From: Chrysoperla carnea
Lineage: Eukaryota; Arthropoda; Insecta; Neuroptera; Chrysopidae
NCBI RefSeq assembly: GCF_905475395.1
Contig: NC_058342.1
Span: 4,227,001 to 4,291,000, forward strand
Length of the DNA stretch: 64,000 nt
Reading direction: 5' to 3'
In this document: positions 1 through 11,183 of the stretch, in pieces
How positions within the stretch are numbered: the stretch's first letter is position 1
How the letters are laid out: each line of letters starts with the position of its first letter
Translations under genes and position numbers: made by a program
Notes under the pieces: model-generated
What the model was told of the DNA's origin: nothing
What the model saw: only the letters and a program-made list of their open reading frames with translations
The model's database searches: none

Positions 1-470
1 TATTAACTGAATCTTCAATATTTTTATGCTGACGTAAAGGGATATTGTAAAAAACCCGCTATAAATTCATGTATGTATGTAAGGTAATACAACTTGAATG
101 ATAAAAGATGTTTTGAAGCTCATGGCATGAGCTCTATCTGTGTCCTGACGGCTGTTGCAACATTTAACTAAAATACAATTGACAAGAAACCAATGATATT
201 GTAGCTTCCCTTTCAGTATTTTAAAGTATTTTTTAAAAACATTAAAAAACAGGGGTTGAAAAAGTGGTAAGATGCATTTTATATGATACCGTCCTCCATT
301 TAAAAACTATGGCAGGTTTTGATACAGTGTGTGCATTGCCACAAAATACAATATTTGTTATATTCCAGACAAAGTACTGGTTCGGGTCATAGCATTACTC
401 TCCCGGAATAGTTTCTTGATCGACCAAGAGAATAATTGACTTAAGTTGTCGAATCAGCGTTCCCTCAAAA
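1..470. other. Intergenic, no gene seen
   Basis: AT-rich sequence with no reading frame, RNA gene or repeat that I can support. It lies downstream, in minus-strand sense, of the R4/Dong-like fragment that follows. Confidence 0.5.
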
Positions 471-481
471 TTTACTAAATA

Positions 482-1112
482 GTGGGTGACAGGCGGTGTC
501 TATACCTGCCGCGAAGAGCTGCCTTGACAAAGATATGCGTAGAGCTCTACTTCAACGAGCTGTTTCACGATGCTTCCATCTGTGAGCTGCTCGTCTACAT
601 CGTAGTCAGGTACATGGCAACCCAGCTTATCATAAATGACGGCACATTTATGGAGACCGAATTCCAATGGCCTTCGTGTACTTGTGGACAGCTTTGAGAG
701 CTTCAGATAGTGTTCTCGGACGATGCATAAAGTTTCAGGTCACCCATACAGAAAATATAAGTTACTTGATGTTTCTTATCTGGCGGGGGACCACAACGGT
801 AAACAAGTTATTCTCCAGAGCGCAAGGAATGGGGTAGCCGAGAGATGCAAAATACAAGCTGGCTAAGACTGTCGGCTTGATAGACATCACGCTTATATGT
901 TAACAGTTCTGTTAGTTTAACAGTTCGAATGGTAAACTTGGTCTTCCACAAAGGTAACAGCTCTTCGATGCATCTGATGATATCGGGATGAATTTAAGGA
1001 TTTTTTTATAATCCATCTAGACCATACTCACGTCGCGTGAATATTCACAGGTGCTTGAGTGTTGACAGATATATCTGTTAAGATATACATAATATACCTC
1101 GTTTGGAGCCAC
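482..1112 (-). pseudogene. R4/Dong-like LINE fragment, RT palm only
   Basis: Read on the minus strand this matches part of the reverse transcriptase of the better copy at 43-46 kb: the region from the GSKRG block through the YMDD-containing palm to about 60 residues beyond it. Frameshifts and stops break the frame. The piece begins abruptly at about 1112, against an AAT/TA-rich stretch (1120-1160) that is also where the neighbouring copy's 3' UTR ends. It is therefore either a 5'-truncated insertion or the remainder of a copy cut by the neighbour. Family assignment rests on close nucleotide similarity to the other copies in this window. Confidence 0.75.
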
Positions 1113-1114
1113 GG

Positions 1115-3180
1115 TGCTCGTATATAATTATTATTATATATATTATTATCATTTTTATTTAAATTTGATATATTCACGATTTCATGTCTAATAAGGGGGG
1201 AGACAAGATACAGGGAGTACACCTCAGAGCTTCCCATCTCCTTGAAAGACAAATCTTCACAAGACAGCTACGTCTTTTGAAGAAATTTCACTTATGGCCG
1301 TTGAGTCTGTACATCTGTCAGTCTACGCGACGTCCGTAGGTCCGTCTGTTTTCCGAGTCAGTGGTACGTTAGTCTGTCTGATGTCCTGACCGAGCAGGCT
1401 CCGTCCCTGCACTGCAGCGATGTGGAACTTACTAAAATAAAAAAAAATTAAATAAACTTCAAGGGCTCTTATTTGAAGGCAGTCTGATGCGATCTCAATT
1501 TACGATGGGTGCCTATGATGACAGCCTTCTGCATAGCAGAGGTAAGGTGACGAAGATGAGAACTGCAGACCGGAATTTGAGAAAGATTTGTCTCGAGAGT
1601 GGGACGAACTCCACCAAGGCAACCGATAATGAGAACAACCATTTTGACTGAGAAGCGAGGGTATAGTTGTCGTAGTTCTTGTAAGTGATTAAGATATTTA
1701 GTCCGTTTTTGCTCCTCCTTCGAGACTATGTCCGTTACTGCGGGCGCAGAGAACTCAATGACGTATATAGTTTTGGATGAGATATGCTGGAGCACTATAT
1801 CAGGCTTAGTAGCAGAGAGCTGCCTGGTAGTTGGGAACGAGAAATTCCAGAAGATAATACATTTCCCGTTATTGACGACGGACTCGATCTGTGCCTGAAG
1901 CACATGGTAGGATTGGCGTAGGGTCCACTTTATACTTGTATCTCAGAAAGTAATACAGCTCGCGGAGAGCAGCGTTATGGCGATGTATGTAGGTGTTCGA
2001 GGCATAAGAAGCACATGCCGAGATGAGGTGCATCAGCGTCTCCGGCTGAGGTGCATACATACTTTTGGTAAGTTAGCGTGGCTATCACACCATCTTAGGC
2101 AGCGATGATAAAACCTTATTTTTCGGACTTGAATGCTTCTTTGCCCTGCAACTCGTGATCGCGCACGAGTTCCATAAGAGGGTCAGAACTATTTTTGACG
2201 TGACACCGTAGAGCTCAAACTATCCTTTTATGTAGACATTCGACGGATAGGAGACCTCTACCTACTTGCTGGCGTGGTAGCTAATTACGGGGTACAGAAG
2301 CACGTGGGTGCAAATTACGATAGACGTTCGTGAGTTAGCGAGTGCCTCTATCAAGTTCCTTGAACTCCTCTATTGTCCATTTGATGGAACTGAAAGCATA
2401 GAGAAGGATGGGTATTGCAAGTATATTAGTAACACGGACCTTACGGATCCCAAACAATTCTGACCCCGCTCCCAATGAATGACGGCACATTTATCGAGAC
2501 CAAATCCCATGCCAATGGCCTTCGTGTACTGGTGAGCAGCTTTGAGAGCTTGCGGTACACTGCTCTCAGAAGAAGCATTAAGTATCAGATCATCCATATA
2601 GAATATAAGAGTAAAAATAGAAGAGTGACCTGATGCTTCCCATCTGTAGGGGGACCACAACGGTAACCGGGTTCTTCTCGCAAGCAATAGGAAAGGGGCA
2701 TAAGGGAGATGCAGTATAGAAGCGGGCTAAGGCTGTCGCCTTGATAGACACCACGCTTATCCGTTACCAGCTATGTAAAAACAGTACGGTTACCACAGCC
2801 AATGATAAACATGGTCTTCCACAAAGGTAACAGCTTTTCGATGCATCTGATCATATCGGGGTGAATTTTGAAGCATTTGAGCAGCATCAATAGAGTTGGT
2901 GAGAGGTAGTGTCAAATGCTTTCCTATAATCCACCCAGGCCATACTCAGGTCGCGTAAATATTGACGAGCATCTTGACAGATACATCTGTCAACAAGAAG
3001 ATTATCTTTGCAACCTGATATACCTCGTTTGGAGCCGCGTTGCTCGTACATCTACTGCCAAACCGGTTCTATATTTTTGAGTATGCGTTCGTTGAGAATG
3101 GACGTCAACGCTTTAACACGATATTGAGGCATGTTGTCGGGCGATAATTGCTCGGAACTGTTTCTTGAAGACAGTCTTAT
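1115..3180 (-). pseudogene. R4/Dong-like LINE copy, RT to 3' UTR, with internal deletions
   Basis: Minus-strand copy of the same family. From 3175 downward it reads RT motifs (EQRGSKRG block near 3040, lysine-rich palm near 2900, catalytic DD block near 2590). The C-terminal restriction-enzyme-like endonuclease follows at 2060-1469, with the KPDIVLQ and VIEFSAP motifs, then a 3' UTR at 1468-1160 ending in an AAT/TA-rich tract. Compared with the 43-46 kb copy it lacks segments near 2460 (start of the RT thumb) and near 2140 (linker before the zinc knuckle). The C-terminal frame stops at 1469 after residues TAFK, which shows where the family's normal stop lies. It is dead: several stops and shifts are visible. 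Confidence 0.8.
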
Positions 3181-3545
3181 TTGATCTCAATGTACAAAGG
3201 GTGTCTATGATAACAGCCTTCTGCAGGTTACGAAGAACCATTTTGACCGAGTAGCCAAGATGTATCGTCGTAGTTCTTGTAAGAGATCAAGATATTTAGT
3301 TCGATTTTGCTCACTTCTTTCGAAGTAATGATCGTTTCTGTGGGTGCAAACAACTCGATGACGTACATATTCTTGGATGAAATATTCTGAATAAGAAGGA
3401 CATACCAAGATGAAGTTCATCAGCGTCTCGAGCTGAGACGCATTTCAGACATACATACTTTTGCCGTGTTGAGAAAAGACATTCATACTTTTGGTATGTA
3501 AGCGTCCCTATCCCCTTACTGTGTCTCAGTATCACATCTCTCACT
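3181..3545 (-). pseudogene. R4/Dong-like endonuclease C-terminus fragment
   Basis: A second, shorter C-terminal piece of the same family, encoding the THQKY and NRTKYLDLLQELR blocks and then the end of the coding region and start of the 3' UTR. It abuts, at about 3180, the RT region of the copy above without any intervening 5' portion. The order 3' end then RT is not that of one intact element, so at least two copies are spliced together here. No intact frame remains. Confidence 0.65.
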
Positions 3546-4330
3546 CTCTATTACCTGATCATCATGAGATATTCCATCCTGCGTTTCAGCGGCTATCGTC
3601 TCACTTGTAGAATGGTCTACACCAATAGCAGCCGGCTCTCTGCCATTCCTTCGGTTCACTTCTGCTTGCGTATCCCTGTTTCTGTTCGCAATGCCTGCTG
3701 GCGGTATGTCAAAATCCGGTTTTTTTTAGACGTGATCTTGATCGCGTAGATATTGGGATTTCATGTGGGAAAGTTTGGGATGCTGTTCCAGTTCACCAGA
3801 AAGTGTGCATCCTACCCATATAACCACGTTCTAATGGTTCACTTGCCTCGTAGCAAGTGAGCAGGTAAGCCTTAAGGGCCTTCGCCCATTGAGAGCGCTG
3901 AAGACGACTGTTTTGGGTGCTCGCTCGACTTCCTTGAGAAGTGCTTTGAGATGGCTCTTCGACGTCAGCGGGACGTCTAATCTTTCGGGCTAAATGAAAA
4001 TTTTGATTGATCTCCCTCATATCCATGAGAGTTACCCCTTGTGGGTAAGGTAGAAGCGTCACCTGCAGGGGTGCGGTGTTCTGTAGGATTGGATTGACTG
4101 CTACCCACTTCAAATTTGCCTTGAGTTGGATTGGACTCATTTAGCCCCGCTTAGTCAGCACAGACCCACGGGTTCATCCCACCTCTTCGGACCGAAACGC
4201 CTGGATTCTTGTTATGTGCTCTCTAGCGGAAGAAGGCAACGTCTATACTATTTCACTCTGCACACTGTCTTGTTTTGAGTCTCTCTAAGACTAACATATA
4301 CTTGATAATCTTGTCGAGGTTCATGGTATT
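3546..4330 (-). pseudogene. R4/Dong-like 5' region, N-terminal ORF fragment
   Basis: GC-richer than its surroundings. On the minus strand 3720-3550 matches the N-terminal region of the 43.4-43.6 kb copy, including the sequence encoding the TQAEVNRR block and the following acidic stretch. A 115-residue open frame (4140-3793) starting MSPIQLKANLK lies upstream and may be the true N-terminus of the family; I see no classical C2H2 finger in it. The sequence from 4330 to 4141 would be the 5' UTR. Base composition falls back to AT-rich just beyond 4330, which is my estimate of the element's 5' edge. Confidence 0.55.
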
Positions 4331-4442
4331 TTTTTAACAGATTTAGAAAAGAAAGACTGTGCAGAAGACGTCGCTTCCGTGTATTAAGATCATTATATTA
4401 AATGAGTTTAAGAAGAAAATAATGTAATAACTAAATCAATAG

Positions 4443-6060
4443 ACGGCAAGATGAAAGTTTATAAAATTTTCGTAATCAAATAACTCAAATTCCAAGCCCA
4501 AGAAACTTGAGTAACGTCGCAGCTTTTCGATAAAAAATTCAAATTGTGTTGTAAAATAATATAATAAAAGAAAGGTAAAAAATTTTAATTTAGCAATAAT
4601 TAATTCATATAGATTGTTTTCTAATTACAATCACATTAAATTTTTAGTACTTAAGAATCATTTTAATGATGTTGCATTTTCTGTTATAAATTCCTCCAAT
4701 TTTCATCAAAGCGATTGGGTTGTATTTTGGATCGCAGCCTGGTAAATTTGAAAATAAAAAGTACCCAATTTTTGCTCTGAAGAATACAAATATTTCTTAT
4801 TGAACCAAGTTTGGCTTGTAGCAGCATCATCCGAAGAATACAAGAACCACACCAGGAGCATGTTCTGCGCATGGCCACATCAGCAGCGTGTTCTGCGGTA
4901 CCTTCACCTGCACATCCTGAATTGCAACTACTACCACAAGTTGGAATAATTGCGTCCCTCAACCTACACAATGCAGGTATTTAATGCACAAGTATTAAAT
5001 AGATGTTATATTATCCTTTCTTCCTAAAAAACCATTTCCCACCACCGCACCACCTCCCAAGTAACGCAACACAAAGTTGGCCACCATCTCGTACAAAAGA
5101 AATCAGCCCGGCACTGCAGCCGGAGTACCGCAACAGCCCTGTCTAGGCAACGATGAACAAGTGGCGCACAGTATTTATTATCAACCCTTTCTCCCTCCTG
5201 GAGGTACACATGCACAAGCAATATTCATTGCTTATTTCGTCCACTGTTCCTTATCAAATACATCCCTTTGATTTTGTATCGAATAATGCTATTGTTTGAT
5301 ACAAAACATTATATGCAGACGATACTGCTGTATTATGCACTGGAATAATTGGAATGAAGTAAAAGTGTGCTTTAGTCAATAGTTGTGACTCAATATTGAT
5401 AAATCTAATTTTATTACTTTTGGTAGCCACGAACAGTCACCCTGCGGATTTTCACTTTTCATCAAAAAAGAAGAAATATTATTCATTAATATTTTGCAAT
5501 CAATTAATTAATTAATTAATTAATCTTAATCTATCACCTTACAAGTAATTTATCATGGCCTGTTCGAAAACATAATAAACTATGAAACTAGGGAAACTAA
5601 CTTGGGGTGGTACTTATAACAACTCTGTCATAAAACATTACCCTCTATTCAAATTAAACTGCTATAAAGAGTAAGTACATACAGTATAAACTCTACTCCT
5701 CTATAAATATAAGAGTATTTCATTGTGATCTTTGTAGTTATTATAAATAACGTAAAACGTTAATTTACAGAAAGTAGCGAGTATGAAATCTAGGCTAGTA
5801 GTCCTTCCAAAAATCAACGAAACCTGACAATATGAAACCCTTAATGCGTTCTAAGAGACTTTTAAAAATAAATGTATTAATTGGGTAAGAATTAATAATT
5901 ATGACTTGTAGTTATGGATAAGCTTAGTTTATAACTATGTTTTTGGCAACTCAATATATTATGCACGGTATTATGTATATGTAAGTAATGTATGTAATTA
6001 ACAAATATAAATTAGTTACATTACTATATTTAGTTAAATTAGTTACATTGTTATATTAGT
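4443..6060. repeat. Dispersed ~1.6-kb repeat, copy 1
   Basis: Nearly identical to 20878-22435 continued at 25755-25917, at a constant offset of 16435 bases for at least the first 800 bases. Both copies share short open frames on either strand (for example 5077-5271 plus and 5024-5221 minus) that differ by at most a residue. Because the non-coding sequence is equally conserved, those frames are not good evidence of genes. Copy 1 lacks about 95 bases present in copy 2 (21900-21995), apparently lost between short CAAAAA-type direct repeats near 5463. The left edge is sharp at the shared ACGGCAAG; the right edge dissolves into a minisatellite. Confidence 0.85.
5300..5470 (+). pseudogene. Jockey-like RT remnant inside the repeat
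   Basis: Plus-strand reading gives a recognisable non-LTR RT catalytic block, YADDTAVLCTG, near 5305-5340, followed after frame breaks by an NFITFGSHE-like segment. In the second copy the extra 95 bases continue into a VSNLKYLELHFDSHNRR segment, typical of the thumb of Jockey-type RTs. This suggests that the dispersed repeat is, or contains, a decayed LINE. No longer coding. Confidence 0.6.
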
Positions 6061-6160
6061 AAATTAGTTACATTGTTATATTAGTAAATCAGTTACATTG
6101 TTATATTAGTAAATTAGTTACATTGGTTATATTAGTAAATAAGTTACATTAACAAATTTA
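6010..6160. repeat. ~25-bp minisatellite
   Basis: About five imperfect copies of a 25-base unit containing TTAGTTACATTGTTATATTA. The second copy of the dispersed repeat (25868-25917) has only one to two units, so the array expanded or contracted after duplication. Confidence 0.85.
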
Positions 6161-6745
6161 CATAAATTACTTAATACTTCTGTGTTCTGGTTCGAGAATT
6201 AATTAATAAGTTAAATATAATTTCTGTTGGACACTCATTACAGGCTTATTAGTATAAGCTCCAATTTTCCAACCCTATATCCATAAGCTGTGCTCCAACA
6301 TACCGAAAACGGGTGGGGATGACCCGGCAATGTTCTTAACGTTCAGAAAATATATTAATCAAATATTAAACTTTATCTCCAGGTAAATGATCAAGGGCAC
6401 TCAACATGTACACTGACGGAAACCTTCAATGATGGCTTCCTAAGTAAACTAATACTCATTCTTAAACATGGTGTGTTGAATGGTGTTAAACAAATTAAAT
6501 TTTAAATTATTGTTAATTAATAGTGATTATTGTTAATTATTGTTTATTAATAAATTTGTTAGTGATAGTGAATTTAGTTTTGTGATTTTGTATCGCTACT
6601 TAAAAATTGTGATTCTATTTTTTCTTTTAAAGTAAATTTTTCTCAGTGACATTAAAAACAATTAGCCGACATTGAAGAAGAAAAGGTAGAAACAAACAAT
6701 CTTTGTTCTGATAAACAATCATAGTCTTTATATTGGAGTAGTTTA
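6161..6745. other. AT-rich leader or intergenic
   Basis: No gene seen. The part after about 6480 may be 5' UTR of the LINE that follows, but its true 5' end cannot be placed because no target-site duplication was found. Confidence 0.4.
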
Positions 6746-6751
6746 TATAGA

Positions 6752-6835
6752 GGCTCAGTGGCTTGATTGGTTAACGTGTCTGTACTTTGTGTTATTGTTT
6801 ATAAAGTCAATGGTTCAAGTTTATCTCTGGGTATC
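6752..6835 (+). promoter_or_regulatory. tRNA-like head upstream of LINE ORF1
   Basis: Contains an A-box-like TGGCTTGATTGG (6759-6770) followed by TTAACG, as in many tRNA D-arms, and a B-box-like GGTTCAAGTTT (6812-6822). The start-to-start spacing is 53, as in class II tRNAs with a long variable arm. A T-arm with wobble pairs can be drawn, but a full acceptor stem cannot, so this is not a functional tRNA gene. It sits immediately before ORF1 (6870). Inference: an internal pol III-type promoter or captured tRNA-derived 5' UTR. Confidence 0.5.
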
Positions 6836-6869
6836 AAAAGTTTTAATTTTTTTTTCTGTTTTTGCAAAT

Positions 6870-7142
6870 ATGGCCATTGAACCAAAGTGCTACAATTGTC
6901 AATTATTAATCTATAATGAAGATTTAAATAAAGACAACAAAATTTGTAGCTGTGACGGCTGTGCAAGCTATGTTCATGTCACTTGTGCTGGTCTAACTGT
7001 CACTGAAGTAAAATGCATGCCCCTTAAAAATCGCATCTTAAAGTTTCTCTGCAATGAAAGCAATATCGGCCTTACAGATTTGCCAATCCTTAAAAGACTC
7101 CTCATGGAATTGAAACAAGAAGTAATAGAAGTGAAGTGTTAA
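6870..7142 (+). pseudogene. LINE ORF1, PHD-like zinc finger part
   Basis: Starts best at the ATG giving MAIEPKCYNC; the earlier in-frame ATG at 6789 lies inside the tRNA-like head and is unlikely to be used. Counting from 6789, cysteines and histidine at residues 34, 37, 53, 55, 58, 63 (His), 66 and 88 resemble a PHD finger, although the final CxxC pair is incomplete. PHD fingers are known in ORF1 of CR1-type LINEs, where they are thought to help protein or nucleic-acid contacts. A basic/acidic helical segment follows, then a stop at 7140. Confidence 0.6.
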
Positions 7143-7149
7143 AGCTGTA

Positions 7150-7660
7150 AATTTATCTTCTTGTTCTGGTGCTGAAAATATGTATTTGTTTTTTCAAGAT
7201 AAAATAATTTCTGAAATGGAAGAAAGACAAAAAAGAAAGAGCAATTTAATATTTTTCAATGTGCCATGGAGTGTATGTCGGACATAAGTGAGGATAGGAA
7301 AAAGTTCGACCAAAATCATATTGAAAGTGTAGTCAATTTAATTGACGTTCCAATATCATCTATTATAACAATGTTTCGCTTGGGTAAACCTATTATCAAT
7401 AAGATTAGACCACTTAAAGTTATTTTTGAGCAAAAGAAATATGCTTCACAGGGTTTCGGAAATAGATCAAAACTTTTTGATTAATCTAATTTTAAAAATA
7501 TTAATATTAGACATGATTCTACCTTAATGGAAAGAGAACTTTTAAATATGTTAAGAGCGGAACTAGAAGACAGAATTAAAAAAGTTGAAACTGATTTGAC
7601 AATCAAATATTTACAAGGATATCCTCGCATAGTGCACAAAAAAAAAACTAACTTTCACCC
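7150..7660 (+). pseudogene. LINE ORF1, RRM-like part, frame-shifted
   Basis: Continues ORF1 in other frames. It encodes an SNLIFFNVP-type strand at about 7240, then a 72-residue open stretch (7266-7484) with MFRLGKP, which resembles the RRM-like domain of L1-type ORF1 proteins (RNA binding and chaperone role). The C-terminal portion (7485-7620) has helical charged sequence. Frameshifts near 7140 and 7260 and a stop at 7482 break it. The same RLGK-centred motif occurs in the ORF1 at 35645-36277. Confidence 0.55.
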
Positions 7661-7662
7661 AG

Positions 7663-8220
7663 TTACAGCTATTATTTTATTATCAAAATTGCAATAGAAT
7701 TAAAACTAAACTAAACTTACTGCGCGAAAATCTTACTACCAGTGTATATGACATAATTATATTGAGTGAAACTAATTTGACTAGTGCAATCAATACTGAA
7801 GAATTCGGTCTTAATAATTATAAGGTTTATAGAAAAGACAGAGACTGTATTACTAGCTGTAAAAAGAGTGGTGGCGGAGTACTTATTGCTGTAAACAAAA
7901 ATATTAATCCTTTTCAATTATCAATTTCTAAAAACAATGTTGAGCATCTATTCATTATTCTCTCCGTGGCTTCTATTCATGTTATTGTCGGTGCAGTCTA
8001 TATACCACCGGCTACTAGTTTCGAGTTATTCCAACATCATTGCACAGTCGTTGAGGAACTATTCTTAAGACATCGGATACATGATGCTTTTATTGTTGGT
8101 GATTTCAACCCTCCACTGTGTGATCAAATGTGCATGACATGGACTTTTCCCCCGAATTACTTCCTAAAGCAGGAAGATCAATTTTTGATACGTACACATA
8201 CGTTCAGATGTTTCAAATAA
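7663..8220 (+). pseudogene. LINE ORF2, AP-like endonuclease domain
   Basis: Encodes an exonuclease-endonuclease-phosphatase fold that nicks target DNA for target-primed reverse transcription. Visible motifs, in order: LSETNLTS (catalytic Glu), GGGVLIAV, VGAVYIPP, then IVGDFN. The open frame from 7762 begins inside the domain; translation from about 7663 gives the preceding strand. After 8110 the sequence diverges and a frameshift leads to the SNNKFLDLVFS segment at 8230-8280, the usual end of the domain. Joined by a broken linker to the RT. Confidence 0.75.
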
Positions 8221-8335
8221 ATAACATAAGGAACAGCAATAATAAATTCTTAGATCTAGTATTTTCTATGAATAATTATATTGGACTGAAGGAAGCTAAT
8301 GAACCAATTTTCAAGATGAAGGCTACCACACATCG

Positions 8336-10352
8336 TTGGAGTTTACTTATACTTACAACTGTGATACTGCTTCTGTAAACCAATCTAATCTAGTCTGCGA
8401 CTTCAATTACTGTGATTATACATCCCTATCCAAAGATATTTCCCAATATGACTGGATTAGTTTATTTGGTATATCTAGTGTGGACACTGCTTTCGATGAG
8501 TTTTATAATGTGTTAAAACTATTTATATCTAAACACACACCATTTAAAAAAATCTTTAATTCCTCGTTCCCACGTTGGTTTTCAAAAGAACTAATCACTA
8601 TGGTAAAAAATAAAAAGATTGCCCATAAAGTGTACAAAGAGTCTCATCTTCTCGGTGACTATTTCCAATTCAAAGTGTTGCGAAGTCAGTGTAAGGAGTT
8701 AACAAAAAAATGTTATTCTTCATACATTACTGATATCGAATCTTCTTTGAGCAGTTCTGAGTCAATCAATAATTTTTGGAATTATGTTACTACCTTAAAA
8801 AAATCTGATGATTATCCTAGTCTTGTTCGTTTGAATAGTGAATTTTCAAATGATAACAATGGCATTGTAAATCTGTTTGCAGAATTCTTCTCCTCAGTGT
8901 ATAACAATTATAATCGTAGCAATAACTCACACAATTTACACAATCAATGTTTATCATTTAACTCAATTAACTTATCACAGTTAAAATTTGAAATAGAAGA
9001 TGATTTCTGTCAAATGTAAAAAGAAGTCCTGGTCCTGACCATATTCTTCCAGTTTTGTTGAAGTCTTGTGCCTCCTCCCTTGCTCCTATCCTGACTGTCC
9101 TGTTTAATAATTCCCTAACTCTTGGTGTCTTTCCTACCATTCTTAAATATAGTGACGTAAAACCTATTTATAAATCGGGCGACAAATCTGATGTTACTAA
9201 CTATAGATCTATATGTATTCAGCCCACTATCGCAAAAATACTTGAGGCATTGGTATTAAGCAAAATTCAGCAAATTATTGACGCTGAGATTATTTTTGAG
9301 CAACATGGTTTTCACTCAGGTCGCTCAACATGTACGAATTTATTAATATTTCAACAATATGTAGTAGAGGCTTTTACCTCTCAGAAACAAGTTGACACCA
9401 TTTACCTAGATTTTTATTTGATTTAGTTGATCATCACATTCTTACAAACAAACTTGCTCGTAAGGGTATACATGGTTCCCTTTTAAACCGGTTTTTATCA
9501 TACTTAAGTGGCAGATCACAATCAGTCAAATTATCTTCAGCGATCTCAAAAAAATATTCGGTTCCTTGTGGAGTACCACAGGGGTATCTTCTCGGTCCAT
9601 TTATTTTTAAAATCTTCATAAATGATATTATCTCTTTCCTTCCATCTGTTAATGCTGCGCTTTTTGCTGACGACCTTAAAATATATACTAAAATAGAAAA
9701 TACCAATGACTGCTTAAATCTTCAGAATGCACTCAGTGTGATTGAAAAGTGGTGTCATATCAATAATATGTCTCTCAATATAAATAAGTGTAAAGTCGTA
9801 TCATTTTATAAAATTAAAGCACCATTATTTTATGAATACAAATTACAGAATATACCCTCAGGCAGAGAGCAATCAATAAAAGATTTAGGAATTATTTTCA
9901 ACCATGATTTATCCTTTAAAACACATGTCTCATCCGTAGTTAAAAAAGCTAACCAAACCCTAGGTTTTATAAACAGAAGTACTCTTCGATTTTCTTCCAC
10001 ATATCCCTTAATCTTCCTTTACAAATCTCTGGTCCGCCCTTTACTTGAATATGGAGTTATTGTCTGGAGCCCATATCACAAAACATTTATTGATGCTGTC
10101 GAAAATGTGCAAAAGTGCCTTTTACGTATGGTTTGGTACCGTGAAACGGGTTTATTTAATGATACACCCTATGATTCCCTCCTTGAACTCACCGGTCTAA
10201 AAACACTATCCTCCAGTAGATTGTCAACGGACATCATCTTTATCCACAAACTGCTTCACAATATTATTGATTGTCCTTCCTTTCTTTCCTTTATATCCTT
10301 CCAAATACCACAGATTCAAACAAGGCCAACGATAGTCTGTCTAGATCAGTAA
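8336..10352 (+). pseudogene. LINE ORF2, reverse transcriptase domain
   Basis: Three open stretches cover one RT: 8336-9019 (connector and fingers, ends with a stop after DFCQM), 9055-9426 (SNYRS-type palm start and GFHSGRST block) and 9738-10352 (thumb). The segment at 9427-9737 is shifted but contains the GVPQG region near 9570 and the catalytic FADD near 9661-9680. The thumb reads NINKCKV, KDLGIIF and YKSLVRPLLEYGVIVWSP, typical of Jockey and CR1 enzymes. At least three frame breaks are present, so the copy is dead. Confidence 0.8.
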
Positions 10353-10607
10353 GCAATGCAAATTTGCTTCCACATTACATATTTCATAACTCACTGTCAC
10401 AAATTAAAAGTTACCTTAATAGCATTTAATCTTTTTAATGAAATATTCGTGTTTTTAATTCAAGTTTTAACAAAAAAAAGTAATAATTTTTTTTTTGAAA
10501 TTGTTATTATTTTTGTTATTTTATTATTGTTGTTGTTATTCTTATTGTTACTATTATATGTATTTTATTTCTTTTTTCAAAATTTTAATACTTTCATTTG
10601 TTCTATT

Positions 10608-10612
10608 ACCTT
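10608..10612. other. Target-site duplication ACCTT, left
   Basis: ACCTT immediately before the 5' LTR, repeated at 17340-17344 immediately after the 3' LTR. A 5-bp duplication is usual for BEL/Pao integrases. Confidence 0.9.
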
Positions 10613-11183
10613 TGTTGGCGCCTATACTAATCGAATCAAATCAAATATCGATAAATAAAAATTAGTTTAATCAACCGACACATATAAAGGTCGGCACTAG
10701 TTTATTTGTAAAAAATATATTTTTTTGTTATTGTACAAATATTTTTTGTATAGTTAAAAAAAGAAATCGATACCAGTTAGTTGGTTTTGTATTTTCGTTT
10801 AAATCGATTCCAGTTAGTTTGGAATACTTAGATATAAATTTAGTCATTGAAATAAATTCAGTTAGTTGAGTTTTTTTTTTGAAGATCGAAGGAATTTTAG
10901 TGATTCGAAATTTAGTACGAACAATTATATTAAATAAAGTGAATTGGACCACAACCAACATATTAGCGGCCAACTAACGTCAGCCGCCAATTGGTGATTT
11001 ATCCACAATTCCCCTTTTCCGAATTTACCCCTAAATCACCAATCACTACCGGTGAAAATTAATCAAGGTAAGCCCAAAGAAAATTTATTTGTATAATTGT
11101 TTTTTTATCTGGTTTATTAAATCTTATTATATTTTCGTTCGTATACAGTCCACACTCGTGGACGTCGCATTTAGGCGCGTTCA
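10613..11183 (+). repeat. BEL/Pao 5' LTR
   Basis: Starts TGTTGGCGCC and ends GCGCGTTCA. Matches 16768-17339 base for base as far as I can check by eye, apart from a run of 10 versus 11 T (10871 region). Near its end lies a hairpin, GTCCAC/GTGGAC with a 4-base loop (11148-11163). Confidence 0.93.

Larger units (their letters stand above)
6752..10612 (+). mobile_element. CR1/Jockey-type non-LTR retrotransposon, interrupted
   Basis: Order: tRNA-like head, ORF1 with PHD-like finger and RRM-like segment, ORF2 with AP-like endonuclease and RT, then 3' UTR. The 3' UTR is split by a BEL/Pao element at 10612/10613 and resumes at 17340/17345, ending in an AAAT-type short repeat tail (17444-17470). Multiple stops and frameshifts show that it is not active. 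Clade placement between CR1 and Jockey is by motif only. Confidence 0.8.

Noticed and set aside
4684..5271. Cys-rich and Trp-rich short proteins in the dispersed repeat (repeated at 21119-21706)
   Set aside because: Conserved between copies, but flanking non-coding DNA is equally conserved, frames exist on both strands, and no family is recognised.
6752..6835. Functional tRNA gene
   Set aside because: A and B boxes are present, but acceptor stem pairing fails; the same holds at 29337 and 35441.
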